The notes below the pieces were generated by a model, which saw nothing but the letters and a program-made list of their open reading frames with translations, was not told the DNA's origin and did not search any database. A stretch of DNA of 64,000 nt. It comes from Varanus komodoensis (lineage: Eukaryota; Chordata; Lepidosauria; Squamata; Varanidae). Both the position numbers and the translations under genes were made by a program. Positions 1 through 13,500 of the stretch are shown one piece after another; the stretch's first letter is position 1; the number at the start of each line of letters is the position of its first letter. Location: contig NW_025335761.1 in assembly GCF_004798865.1 (NCBI RefSeq), positions 17,442,299-17,506,298 of the forward strand. The letters run 5' to 3'.

Positions 1-728
1 GCCTTGCTGTTTGTCATTCTGACAGGTACTTGTCTTCTGAAAACCCTAGGTAGCATTTAGAAGGAATAGTGGGGCCAATGCATATAAGAGGAAATACTTG
101 GAAATATAGAGCTGTTGTCTTGTCTCCACAATACATTGTTAGACAAATAGGTAACTTTGGAACATATGATGAGATTGATGGTTCTGTCAAAGTTATATAA
201 CACCACCTTTTGCTTGAGAAAAAAACAAGAAGCAGCTCTTAAGTGCTGCATCCTTATGTTTTATCACAGTAATCAATAAGCACTGTAAATGTAGAGTCTT
301 TACTACAGATCCATTTATAGGGGGTAGCATAATGTGCAGGGAAGCAGCTGTTATGATTCTGACTTGTTTCTTACCAACTGGACTCATTAGTCCACTGGAA
401 TACTAACTTTAAGGGCAGGTTAAATACTAATATTTTATTCTTTATGATTTAATGAAAATTGATTCTTCCACTTCCTCAGTTTTGACTTGTCTGTATTTTG
501 TGTGTTTTTATTTGTTTAAAATGAAAAGAAGAAATGAAGTTGACCTATACAGAGAATAAGGGATGAAATAGGAAAGTTTACATATATAACCTGTGCAAAT
601 TCTAAATACATATAAGCAGGATCTGCAATGAAATTTTGCTGGGCAGAATGTCCCTATTGCTTGCCCTTATCCAAGATACTCCATTCCATTTCCAACTGAT
701 TTTCCATTGTTTCCCCTCCAATAATCAG

Positions 729-1241
729 CCCCTATTACTAAAAAGCAGAGACATCACCCTGCCAACAAAAGTGTATATAGTCAAGGCTATGATTTTCCCA
801 GTTGCAATGTATGGCAGTGAAAGTTGGACCATAAGGAAGGCTGAGTGCCAAAGGATTGAAGCCTTTGAATTGTGGTGCTGGAGGAGACTCCTGCGAGTCC
901 CTTGGACAGCAAGGTGATCAAACTGGTCAGTCCTAGAGGAGATCAACCCTGACTGCTCTTTAGAAGGCCTGATACTGAAGATGAAACTCAAATACTTTGG
1001 CCACCTAATGAGAAGGAAGGACTCCCTGGAGAAGAGTCTAATGCTGGGAACAATTGACGGCAAAAGAAGAAGGGAACGGCAGAGAATGAGGTGGCTGGAT
1101 GGAGTCACTGAAGCAGTTGGTGTGAGCTTAAGTGGACTCAGGAGGATGGTGGAGGACAGGAAGGCCTGGAGGAATGTTGTCCATGGGGTCACAATGGGTC
1201 GAACACGACTTCGCAACTAACAACAGCAACAACAACAAAGG
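729..1241 (+). mobile_element. RTE/BovB LINE, 5'-truncated 3' end
   Basis: The translated + frame gives the C-terminus of BovB ORF2: LLKSRDITLPTKVYIVKAM, then a segment with [25 protein letters not shown] and [13 protein letters not shown], ending near GRTRLRN. A CAA-rich tail typical of the family follows at 1219-1241. The frame is continuous except for one in-frame TGA at 915-917, where the family consensus has arginine; this fits CGA to TGA CpG decay. Everything upstream of this ORF2 segment is missing, so it is a dead 5'-truncated insertion. The exact 5' boundary is uncertain by about 20 bp. Confidence 0.9.
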
Positions 1242-2122
1242 ATGCTGAGTCCTTGTTGGGCTATTTTCCCCCTTAGGTATTTTGACCCTAAGGATCATTT
1301 GAGCACTGGGATTTGCAGCTGCTTTTTCCTCAGACATATTTCATAAACTGCAAGTCTGGAAATTAAATAGTTTCCTTGGCTAAATTAGTACCCTGTGTAG
1401 CAGCAGCCTGGCCTGCCCACCTCAAAGGTTAAAGGGTGGGGTAGGCGTTTGCAGGCACTCTGCATGTGAGCAGGGGATGCAGTAGTCATGCTACAGATAT
1501 ACTGATATGTGGGCAGGGCCAGCTGACCTATTAAAGCTTGCTGCATCCCTGGCCGGATCCTCCTCACTCTGCATCACTCCCTCCCACTGTCCCTTTAAGA
1601 GGCAGAGTAAGGGCTTCCAGTCACATCACAAGCAATTAGAAATCCTTACACAGACTGGCTGAGCTGGTGATGGGGGCAGGGGGGTTAGGTGCTCCACACT
1701 GTGATCTGGCGAGGGTAGTTTGAGGCAGTCGCTGCCTGCGATGCCCTACATCGAACAGAAATAGTTTGCCGCGATTTGGCAGGGCTGTGCAGAGTAGAGT
1801 GATAGGCAGGAGTTTCATGAGCTCTCAGAGGCATCTTAAAAATAATGCCGGAGGGGTCATTCTTCTGAAACTAGCCACTCGGGATTGTGGAAGCTAAGGC
1901 TGGAGTGTAGGTTCCCTTCAAGGCTTCCCCTTGTCCACACAGCATCAGCTGGATTGCTCAGAGAACTGAAAGCAGTCACGTTTGTGAGAGTTGCAGACTC
2001 TCCACTGTGATCTCAGGGTCTAAACATGTCTGCCTCCTAAGATCATGTTCAGAGACCCTCCTCTGGCTGTCCCTGCCAGATATAGTGTTGCACCAAGTGG
2101 TGGCATCCTGGTGGCCTTCCAC

Positions 2123-2208
2123 AGAGAATCAAAGGATAGGGGAATTGGAAGGGGCCAGCAGGCCATCAGGCCCAGCCCCTGCTCTGTGCAGGACTCCACC
2201 TGATACCT
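2123..2208 (-). mobile_element. CR1 LINE fragment
   Basis: The segment resembles the reverse complement of the CR1 3' region: an AGAATCA-like start, then GGAAGGGGCC, CCCCTGCTC and TGCAGGA spaced as in CR1 3' ends. It is short and diverged. A repeat tail with AATAAATAAATA follows at about 2246-2311 and may belong to a second element. Confidence 0.6.
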
Positions 2209-2245
2209 CATTGTGGTCTTTTCAGCATCAGGCTGATATATTTTA

Positions 2246-2311
2246 TTGTAAGCTGTCCCAAGACACTAGTGGCGGACGGGATAGAAAAGCTTCTAATAAT
2301 AAATAAATATT
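2246..2311 (+). repeat. 3' tail of a squamate SINE/L2-type element
   Basis: A TAAGCTGTCCCAAGACACT-like segment followed by GGGATAGAAAAGC and an AATAAATAAATA tail resembles the 3' ends shared by many squamate SINEs and L2/CR1-type LINEs. No 5' part is recognisable, so the family cannot be fixed. Confidence 0.4.
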
Positions 2312-4506
2312 TGCCCAGGCTTTGAGGGCCTTCAGTTTTGTTGTTAAATGTGTTCTATTTTTGAGCTTACATTGCTCCTGGATTTTACTTGACTTCAGTT
2401 TTATTCTGCTTTAAGCTTCTAAAGGTTGTACATTCTATCATGTTACATTTTAGGCTTTTACTTTTTGTGAACCACGCAGAGAGCTTTGGCTAGAAAGTTA
2501 ATACCTACTACATACATGCAATTTAAAATAATTTACCCGTTCCTCTATATCACATTGGTCTACAGGCAAGAATTAATATTTCCCGCAGTTAGAGCTTCAG
2601 CAGTAGCAGTCTGCCTGTGTACACTAATTGTGGGGGACTTGGACAGGAGAGGGTGCTGCACTCATCCCCTGCTTGTGAGATTTTGTGGGCAGCGGTTGTT
2701 TCCTGTGTGGCAGAGTACTGGACTAGAAGGACCCCTGGACAGATCCAGCAGGGCTCTTCTTGTGTTCTTCTGCAGGTGTTGGATGCTCCCTGGGCAAGAC
2801 TCCCTCAATACCCACCCCCTTGGTGGATACCTTGGAAGCAGACCAGTAAGACTAATGCACTGCTTTCTGTTGTTTTCCTGCATAGTTTAGGATGTCCAAG
2901 AGCGTGCTTAGTAGGGAAAGAAAGCACTGATTCTAGAGTGGATCATGGCAAATAGGATATCCTCCAGGGGAAAATTTACCCTGCTTGTTAAGCGATAGAG
3001 ATTAAGTTAGTTAAGTATATGCCCTGCTTTCCTTCATGAAGGAAGACCAGAGGTTGATGCTCTCTGAAGAATTCTATCTTGCATAAGTGCCCACGGGAAC
3101 TGGGTAATTAGTCAAGCCCTGGCAGTTTGCAGAAAGTGTGCTTATTCTGCAGGTTTAGAAACCTGTCCCTGAATGAAGCAGCACCATATGATGCACCCAG
3201 TCTAGACCCTCTTCTCTTCCTGTCAGACTTCGTTGGATTAATGGCGTCTGGAGGGTGGGGAGATGCAAGGATATGCCTGTCTTCTTGATGAGTGCTGATC
3301 AGACACATGAGTATTAGCAGTGACAGTAATTAACAGGGGAAGGAAAAGCTTGTCATTATCCTGGGGGCGAGTAATCTTTTTTGGCAGGTGATAATTAATG
3401 GTCTGGCAAAGTCAGTAGACAGATAAATGTGTCAGCTTTGAGGAAAGCTCCGGAGCCTCTAAAAAAATCTTCCGCTTTCAGTTCTTCGGAGCTCCCAGGA
3501 ATCCTTTGTTTTTGGCTTAAAAAAGCAACATATGTGACGGGAAGGGGGAGATGCTTCTGTAACTATTTTTGTCAAAGCTTTATCAAACTGTTTTGAAATA
3601 CAGAAAAGAGTCATAGTGTGTGTGTGTTTGTTTGTTTACTGCTTTCTTTGTAAATACATTCTTTGATTGCTTTCCCAAATCATAAGTGGTACAATCCATT
3701 TTCTATGGAAGCACAAAGATACAACAGGATGTATTGCTTCATTTTGCTGGAGAAACTCACAGTGGTTAGGCAGGAAGACTGGCAGATGAGAGCACAACAT
3801 TCACTGTGCACTTTTAAAAAATAAAAGGTAGTTGGGTTTGGTGTACAGGAGTTCACCTCTACCTTTGAGCTTTTCTGCAGAAGGCATTTATTGAACACTC
3901 ATCATTTCCTACTTGTGCTTATTTATGGGCCTTTTTGACAATGATGTCACCATCCATTTTCACTCGTGATATTGAACAGAATGTTTGGGTATTTCTAGAC
4001 CAGGGGAAAATGTGGTATTTTTTAAAGGAAGTGAAAGAAAATGCTATTTCCACTTGTGTAATTATGCTGTTCTCCCACCACAGTGCCACATAGAGGTTAC
4101 ATAGCAGAAAAGGAAATGTTTGTGTGTAGCACTCAGAACTCAAATCTGTGATACAGGGAAGTAGAAAACTCCTTATACTCACTCTTATGGCCTTGAACAA
4201 GTCAGTTGCCTGTCCAGTTAAGTATCAGTGGCCATTCAAATGGCCTTTCTGGGAGGCTCTGAAAGCACCCTTCGCTGTCTACAGCAAGTAGTATCCAAAG
4301 CTGTTATTTCCTCTGAAGTTACAGCTTTTCTCAGGTAAACAAATAGGAGGGTTTGAGGCAAAGGGGCTTGAGAGACAGACGATATTCTGCTTGAGTGGAG
4401 ATCAGGGCCTATACTAAGAGATGGCTCAGCTGGACGGGCAGAACTTATAGCAACCTCACATTTTAGAAGCCACTAAAGCTGAAAATGTACCGTTTTTATT
4501 ATGCTT

Positions 4507-4530
4507 CTCTTCTCTCTCTCTCTCTCTTTC
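4507..4530 (+). repeat. (TC)n run forming a polypyrimidine tract
   Basis: A TCTC dinucleotide run directly precedes the AG acceptor at 4531-4532 and probably serves as the polypyrimidine tract of the next RGS6 exon. Confidence 0.85.
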
Positions 4531-4532
4531 AG

Positions 4533-4583
4533 GGGCTGACATAGTGCAATGGCTTATGAAGAATCTCAGTATTGAAGACCCAG
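4533..4583 (+). CDS. RGS6: RGS6 exon: DEP domain, first part in window
   Basis: The exon encodes [16 protein letters not shown], a core DEP helix, preceded by two bases that finish a glycine codon (xGG) and followed by one base of the next codon. The acceptor is a long TC tract plus CAG; the donor is CAG|GTGATG. The DEP domain of R7 RGS proteins binds the membrane anchor R7BP and folds against G-beta-5. The earlier DEP residues are encoded upstream of the window. Confidence 0.95.
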
Positions 4584-7500
4584 GTGATGTGTTTATTGAA
4601 TGCTGTGAACTTATCCAGGGGCTTTGTGCCATAATTTCTTAAGTTATCAAATTCACTTGGATTTTGTGCTTTGATTCGAGATTCTGGGAATGTTGCTGCT
4701 GAGAAAGATTTGGGGGAAATGACTGCAGGGTGAAATAGGTCTTGAAATGCTAGGCAACCCTAAAAGAATATTCCTTCTCTCCTTCTCTTCTGGGGTTCTC
4801 TCTGTCACACTTTAACTGGTGAGAAACCTAAGAAGGAAACGGAGATATTGACCACACATCTATTTTTTTGGTCAGCTCTTGTGTTGAGGCTGAAAACTTG
4901 AGTTGTGTTGATTATACAAGCTAAGGTAAGTTACTTATATTTTATGGCCTCAGAATATTTGCCTAAAGTTGCCTATCCTACAGCCAGCAGAAGTGTCCCG
5001 TATTCTGGGTTTGCAAACAAATGCAGAGACATTTTAGATATACAGGCAATCCCCAGGGTACAAATGAGTTCCATTCCTGAGAAAACTGAAATTTGACTTC
5101 AAATTTGTATGTAAGTTGGGTACATATAGCTGGCCATCCACAATGCCCACATATTTTTGAGGGGAAAGCTCACATACATGCACAGCTGGAAAAATTGTTT
5201 ATTTATCAAATGAGTCATTTGTTTATCACATTTCTATAACCAAAACTATTTTAACAGCTATGAAAACTATAAACTACAATGTAAAATAAAGTATAGCATT
5301 TAAAATTTCAATATAAAATAGAAGTATAACTTAGCAGTGATGCTAAAATTTAAAACCCAGTAGCAGATCTCAGACCACAGAAAGTGAAAGACTAAAATGC
5401 CTGGGAAAATAGGAAGGTCTGCCTGGCAGTGGCAGAAGCACAATGAAGGCACCAAGTGGACCTCTCCAGGGAGGTCTTTCCACACCTGGACACCATAACT
5501 GTGAAGGTCCATGCTTATGGGCCATCATGGGGCTAGTGCCAGGGGTGGACACATTTGGGGACCTGAAGCCCCACATCTCAGCAGAGATGCACTGACAGGT
5601 GCTCCTTTGACTTGCTCGTCATATCGCTCATTTGCCTCCCACTCTGGCCTAGGCAACAGTGGTGGGGAGGAGAAAGTGTAGTAGATACCACTGCCTGCTT
5701 GCCCACTGGTTCTTTGCCACTCAAGCAAGCAGGTGGTAGCAGTGGCAAAAAAAAGGAGGAGCAATGCAAACTGGTGACAGTTGGGTGAGAAAACAGACTC
5801 ACTAAAGGAGGCAGCCCACTGATGCTTCTCTGCACAAGGACCCTCAAAACCTGGAGCCTCCCAATTCATATGCAGACCAAATCATGTTGAAATCATCCAC
5901 TGTGTCAGTGAGATTGTCACTGCTACCTGCTCTGCTGGACTCAGTGTCTGGACTTCCTTGTTGAACAACTGAAGTAATCTGGCTTGCTAGGAGATTTCTA
6001 GGGCTCTAGAAATCCAGGAGTTTTGGATGCCCTCCAGGAGTTTTGGACCTCAGCGTCCATTAACCCCAGCCAGTGGTCAGGAATGCCAGGAGATGCAGTC
6101 CAAAACTTCAGAAGGGACCCGATCAGGAAAAGCTGTTCTAGGGTATAAAGCATGTGAATATTATGAAAGTCGTTATGGATCCTCTGTCTTTATGTATCCC
6201 CTTGGATATAAAGTATCTGTAAACAATCTCAGTTGTTTACAAAGTTTGCCAACATCTTAGTTTTAATCCTGCTATAGCTTGCATTATCATGATCTTAGCA
6301 TCTTTCAAATTCTGTATTCATTGCTTGGGGAGGGTTGCGGGGGGCTCCTGGGAGCAGCAGTTAAGAGAGGCAGCGTATACATTTTTAGCAACTAATTAAA
6401 TAAAAATAACTGTTACTCCATTGGTAACATCAGGCTTGAAGCAGAGGAATAACGAGTGAGGCATCCTTTCTACCATCACTGGAACTGGTTGCTGCAGGAG
6501 CGCAATGTCTTCGCAACTGTTTTCTGGGGCTACCAGTAACCACACCACTGCTGATTCTCTCCTTACCCAGCAAGATCTTGCCACCCAACCTTCAAAGTCG
6601 ACCATGGCTGCTGTGATGCATAATTGTTTGATGGACAATTTGTTTCATTTACAGCTGAAGCAATACACATGGGAAGTCTTATTGCAGCACAGGGATACAT
6701 TTTTCCAATCTCAGATCATGTACTTACGTTGAAGGATGATGGGACTTTTTATCGTTTTCAGGTAAGACGTTTGTATAATGGATATACAGAATGGGCCAGC
6801 TTTCTCTTTGTCTAGAGAAAGAAACCTAGAATAGAGGCTACCCCTTCACATGCCATAATACTTCTAAATCCTGGCCAAACTCCTTCAGTTTAGGAATAGG
6901 GGAACATGCAGTGTTCAAAATTGTTGGAGTTCTCTGAACTCCTCTTCAAAGATCAGTTCCTTAATGTCAGTGCCCCTTTTTTCCCTATCAGGAAAATTGT
7001 ACCATTTTGATTGGGAAAATGTGCATTTTAAAAAGTGTTTTTCCTGATTGAAACAGTACATTTCCTCCCATTGGTTAACACATGTGGAGGGAGGGCAAGT
7101 GATACTTGCACAATTGTACATATTCTAAAGTACACACACACAAGCATACACTTTCAGGTATGAAGAGAAGTTAGGGAAACTGCACAAACTTTCCAGTTGT
7201 TGTGTTCCTGTTCATATTTAGCGATGCAAAGAGAACATGCTCATATGAAATGAGAATAGGAACAAAATTCTAGTAAATATCTACTCCATTTTTTGACACC
7301 AGCATAGAAATGTTTGTGTTTTATTCTAAACAACCATTGTTGTTGACATTAACAGATCCATGTATCTTTTGTGGCCATTTGGGTACCATCTGAAATTCCA
7401 GTGAAGTGCTTTATTTTGATTTCCATAATTTGATTGAGATGTCTTTTTTACTGGTGTTGGTGGTGGTCAAACTGTGGATAATCCCTATGCAGTGCATGTG

Positions 7501-10500
7501 TTCTACTACTGTCTTACACCCTTTGCCATCTTTTGTTTATTGTCCTTTTCCTACACATTCCACCCAGTAGTTGTATTGCCACACTCATTGATGCTTGACA
7601 GTGACAAAATGTGGTATAGCAAAAAGTTGTGCTTGCTAGGTTTAGCACACACACAGCTGAAAAAATGCTCACATTCTCTTCTCCTATGCTTGGCCTTATA
7701 AGTCATCACAGTCTTCCTTCTGGAATGGCTACACCATTCTCCTCCCTCCCTCCCTCATATGGTTGAATGGGGCAGTGATGGTGGAGGTGATAATAGTAAT
7801 ATGGTACCCATTAATGCCCAAGTGTGAGATGATCCTCTACCATGAGAGGTGACTCTTGCCACAAAATGTTGAATGGGGAGAACCGTTCTCCATTCCTGCC
7901 TTTGTAATAGAGCACCTCTGGAAGTTGTTGCCTTTTTCAAAAGAATCGTAGTAGCTCATTTTATGTAAAAATGAAGTGATAAAAAGAATAAAAATTATCC
8001 CTCCAAGGTTAATGATCCTGAAAGCCTATCAGGTTTTCAGTTTCCTACATATCAGCAGAAAGTGCATGATTATTTTTATTATGCTTATGGCCAATCCATT
8101 ATCATTTTCATTGATGATACTGATTACTGATAGGGTGCCAACCTGCACACACCGTCTGTTTAAACCATATGTCGGCTGGATCTGAGCAGCCTAACAGAGC
8201 TCTGAATTTCCACTGAACTCAAGTTTCTGGCCATCAGAATAGTATTCATGTGTATGTTAAATTCTTGGACACTTACCTCATAGTGATAAACTATAATTCT
8301 GTTTTTCAGGCTCCATACTTTTGGCCTTCAAATTGTTGGGAACCTGAAAACACAGACTATGGTGAGAATTTTGAATGGTGTCATTTTAAATGTTATGAAT
8401 AATCTTAAAAGTTTGTTTGATGATTCATCTGAGAATGGTATCCTTATCTATTATATGACCTTCTGTTGTATCTTATCATTAGATGATTATGAATAGTTTA
8501 GGCTGTACATGTTTTCCCTTCTCAGAGACAGAATTGTGCAAATGGAATAGAGCTTCCCTTTGGAATGGGTGCAATGCAGCATCTCCTCGAGCAGGGGAAT
8601 GATACGTCTATCAGCAAGCATGAGACAAAGTAGGGCGTTGCTGCTGGATCAATGATTACATTGACTTTAGCTTTTTCAAGACTCACAGTTAGCCACCTAT
8701 AACCGTGTCTTCCAAACAGAGAACACCGGTTGGTAGATTTATGTTCACTTGGTGTAATTATGGAGCTGGAGCCCCAGCGTAGGAGGATCGGGCACATGAG
8801 AGTGTCGTTTCCAGCATTTGCAGGGACACTCGGCATGGCTATGCAGTGTTTAACACTGACTGGGCTCACGCAATCATCACTCTGGCTGAGTGCAGACAAC
8901 ACAACAAGCCACCTCTGGCTTAGAAGCCACCATTGTGTTGTGTGAACCAAGCCACTCTGTTCATCATTGCATTCAAACACTTTTTTCCAATCACTTTTTA
9001 AGTTAGCACTCATCCTTGCTAGTGATAAGTGCTATTCTGAACACAATTTAGTTGTCTGTTTGCTTAGAGGTAGCACACAATAATTTTACATGGAATGACA
9101 GTGTGGACATGGGGAATGGCGATGGGGGGACCACACTTACTAAGACCAGTTCACCCATGAAGCAGGGTGAAGTGTCCAAGCAAGAGGAATGGTGAATTAT
9201 ACTGCTTCACTCCACTTTTGCACCAGGAGATCCCACCACTGCAGCTTCTGCTGAGTGCTCTGGAGAGCCCACCAGCCTCTCTACCACCACAGCATTTGCC
9301 ACAGTGACAGAATAGCTGGAGAACTCCCAAAAATAGCTGGCCATTCTCCTTCCCTTGTTCCCCACACAGGGAAGAAGCAGCTGTGTTGCTGTCTTGTGAA
9401 ATCTCACCCAGGTCTCCCAAGACGTCTGCAAGTCCTCCCAGGGCAACCTGGAGAGGTTTCATGGGACCCACAGGTGGTCTTGCAAGAGCTCCCACAGGAG
9501 CCCTGCAGCCACATCTTCCAGTGGCATGACTGCATGGAGCCATTGTGGTAGCAGTGGCAAAGGTGAAGGTAAGGAGGAGTGTGCCAGAGCATCTTCTCTC
9601 TCACTGCAGGCAGAGCAAGACCTTGCGCATCAGCCCTGCTTGCTGGCCCTCCCTTTTGATCTCCATGCATTTACACACAGCTCAGAACAAAGCCTAAAGC
9701 CTACAAACATACAACTTAGATATGCACAGGTAAACTCGCTGCACCCACTTGGGAATGCTGCATTTTGACAGGTCCTCAGTCTCACATGTGACGTCTATGT
9801 TATATGAAGGCGTTCTCACAGGAACACCTAGGCAGATGGCACATTTAGTCCACCCGCTGCATTCATTTTGTACCGAATTGTGCAAAAAGAACCTTAGTGC
9901 ACAGCACACTGTGAAAATTGAACAGCACAATTATTTCAGTGACCAGCACAATCATTTCAGCAGCACAGAACTGTCTAAAACCAGCAAAGTAGAAAGAAGC
10001 CTAATAAAGACCAGGGTCGATTGGGCTGCAGTTACATTTGTCTAAAGCAGTAGTTATGGATGTGGCCCCTCACCATAAAGCCTGCATAATCCATTTAACA
10101 GTGTGTATATTACTTCTGTGCAAAGGTCAGGCTTTGATCTGTGAATGAATTTGGTCTGCTGTACAATAAAGAATATAGCCTGGCTACTACTATATGTCTG
10201 GTTGATCAATAAGCTGTTATCTATCCAAAATAAGCAATCCTTTAATGATATTAGATGAAAATGGCATTTCATTGATGCATAGTACACAGACACCCAAGGA
10301 GCAGTGATAAGTTTATATTAGAAACTGGTCCCTGCCGTTGGGGAAGAAATAACAGTGGTTTATGAGCTAATAAAGCAGAGTAGTCTGTATTAAAATGTCT
10401 GAAGAGCTGAGTATGGATGCTTAAAGGGAGTATGTCAGCACTGTTATCTTTCGCTGTCTCTATGCATTATTGCTGTCTATTCCACAGCTCTCCTGCTCTT

Positions 10501-13500
10501 ACACTGAAATGATAAAATCAATTGTTCCATTCAGCCTAGACTGTGGCAAAGGAAATGAATATACCTGTACTCATAAAATGAGGGCTTTTGGAAGTGTTTC
10601 TTCCACAGGGTGACCAAAAGCAATTTATGACCACATGCAAGAAGTCATTTTCCCCCTCACCAGGCAGCATTTATACACATGAGTTTGGGATCTGCAGTCA
10701 CGGATAGAATGGAAGGCCCATAATTGCAGCTGTCATATAATGGTCATCCTTTAATAATCTCTTATTTAGCCATTATTAAGTTGACCTTGTCAATAAGAAA
10801 ACTAATGGTAATTTGCTCCTGCTTTGCCTAACTCATAAACAAGTAATACTGCTGCTCTTCATTTCTTTTTTAAATTTAGAACATAATGCAACCAAGTAAA
10901 CACTTCCAGTCCCTATTCATTTCAATGAGATATCTTTAAACAAGTGCTTAACACTTATGGAAAAAATATAATTTGTAACAGTGTATTCCTATACATGTCT
11001 GTAGAGAGTTCAATGAAACATACTTCCAGGTAAGTATGTATGAGATTGCTGCCTAAGTGCTTCATATTGGCTGGATTGTACCTTTATTATTTCAATTACA
11101 TTTTGTTGTTTTCCCCCCATAAATACCTCAGGGCAGCTCACGGTTTTAAAAAAAAATCAACAGATACTAAAATACAATAACTGCATGAAATTACATGAGA
11201 TGCATACCAGCACATTAAGCAGATTGTAGAAGAAAATCACCAACAGTAACACCAGCTAAGAAAATAAAACGCCTTTTTCATTTTTTTCCAAAAGCCATGA
11301 AAGCTGGGCTTGGTGAACCCCTCTGGAGAGGTGTTTCTACAAGGGTAGCTCCACCACAGAGAAGACCTTGTTATATAATATTGCAACTGATGGTAGAAGC
11401 AGAATCTCTTGCAAGGCCTCTCCGGATTACTGTAAGCAGATGTTATTGGAGTGGCATTTTCCATGGGTTCCAGGACCCCAACCACTGAGATAATAAGCAT
11501 TAAGTAGCAAGTTTCACACACTCAGTTATATTTTTTTCAGCAGTCCGAAATCAAACGCTTCACATGGGTTCCCTCCTCCGGTCTTCCCCCCAGCTGGGTG
11601 AACGTTGGTTGTTTTGTGGCGCTAATGCAGATCAGCCCAGAATAAGACGTTATTCATCCATGATTTATTGTGAATTTTGGGCCAACCTGATGTGTACAAC
11701 CTCAGTAGGCAACAGAGTTCATCTCACCCAGCTATGCCTGCCACGGTATGTGGTATGCACCAGCTGTGCTCACCTTGATACTCCATACTGCAGCGTGTAC
11801 CCAAAAGTCTTCTGGCTCTCTCCAGGCTTCCCGTCCACCAATTTGGGTGGCTTGTGTCTGGTCTTGGGGCCCAGGAAAGGAGAGATTCTGTTCACTTATT
11901 ACATATATTTATACCCCATCCTATCACTTCAAGCTCTCAGGACGGCTTACAAGGTATGTAAAAATACAATAGATATAAAACTACTATATAAAACATTAAT
12001 TATTAAAACAATATAAAACACATTACTATAAAAATGTGACTGTGAAAAGGGGGGGTAAAATAAAATATTTTATAAAAACTTACCTCCCTCACCAGCAGTC
12101 TCCCTGCCTGAGCTGACACAAGTTGGGTGTTGGGCTTCACAATGAGGACTTGCAGGATCATATTAATATTATCTGAAACATTTCAGTCCTGACTATCTGT
12201 TCGTTAGTAATCAGTGCAGCTTATGGAGAATGAAATGACTGTAAGTAAATTCAGAGTACGAATGCCAACAACAGAACTGTAGAAACCAGATTAAAAGAGT
12301 AGCGGTAGTTCAATAAGACAGTCAGTCTTTAAAAACACAGGAAAGGCTTAACATGAACAGTAAAAGAGCAGGCATCAGAGGAAAGTCTCGGAGAAGGGAG
12401 CTGCACCAAAAAGGCCCTTTCCATATTTACTACCCAACTAACTGGAGCAGAGCTTCAGACAACCACCTTAAAGAATGGAAGGCGAGGGACACAGAATGGT
12501 GCTTGCTTTGGATCGTGCAGCAAGTTTGCGGCTGAAGACTGCTCCCAACAGAATCTGTAGAAATATGTAGTTAAGGATTTGTGGGTGATGATGGGAGAGA
12601 TCCTATAAAGTTTGGCAAAGAACTGGATTTAAATACTGGGTTTTTGTTGTGAGGACAATTGTTTATGCTCGTTTGAGGCCTGCAGCTGAAATAAATGTGA
12701 CTGCGGGGTGGGTCTTGCTTCCCCTGGGGCTCATTTTCATTGACTCACAAAATCTGTCATGCATAATTAGCATCAATGCCTGCCTCTCAGTTGTGCAGAC
12801 TCATTGCAATTCTGCTACAGGCTGAATAAAGCCTGGACAATAGGGCATATATCCAACTGCCACCAAAGGAAAATTGGCATTTCCATCACTCTCTTAGCCA
12901 AGAAGAACTGAATTTCTGAATGTTGCTAAGAACCACTGTGAGGCAGAAGCTGCCTGATAAAAGGGCCTTCACATTTTGAGAGTATCCTAGTATAGCACCA
13001 TTTGGGCAGCAATTCTATCCTATACTTACTCCTTACCTGGGAGTAATCCTCACTGAAATCCTTAGGGCTTACTTCTGAGTAGATATGTAGAGGATTCCAC
13101 TTTTAAATTTGCTTTCATTTTGTGCTTGCCACTGAAATGTTTTACTCGAATAGTGTAAAGATTAAACTTTTTTCAAGTGAAATATCTGTATTCATTTGAA
13201 AAAATATTTATTTATTGAAAATATTTTAACCTGACCTTCATCCTGAGATGCTAGAGTGGTAAACAAACACAACCAAAACATCACACACATATAATCTAAT
13301 GAAAACATTACAGTAAAAGCATCACAGTAAAACCCAATGAGAGTTTAACAAAGTAGAGCAAACTAAGGTCAAACCAACATCACACTTCAAACTGTCTGGG
13401 CAAATATGTACGTTCTGATCTGGTGCTGAAATGATAGCTGCTTTGGCAACAGTTGGGTTCCAGAGTGATGGCCACAGAGAAAGCATCTGCCTCGTTTCTG

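Larger units (their letters stand above)
1..4532 (+). other. RGS6 intron (upstream part), no coding exon recognised
   Basis: This is the 3' part of an intron whose donor lies outside the window. I looked for the earlier DEP exons and did not find them. It holds a BovB LINE 3' end, a minus-strand CR1 scrap, an A-rich repeat tail near 2246-2311 and a TC run forming the polypyrimidine tract of the next exon. The stretch around 3320-3530 looks unique. Confidence 0.7.

Noticed and set aside
725-1216. 163-codon minus-strand open frame
   Set aside because: It is the antisense shadow of the BovB ORF2 end on the + strand.
5380-9640. Apparent similarity between 5700-5760 and 9540-9590 (GTGGTAGCAGTGGCAAA)
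   Set aside because: The match is about 17 bp plus loose purine-rich similarity; too short to claim a shared element.
11562-11900. Possible LTR-element piece around CTGGGTGAACGTTGG
   Set aside because: I found no primer-binding site, polypurine tract, paired terminal repeats or gag/pol signal, so I make no call.
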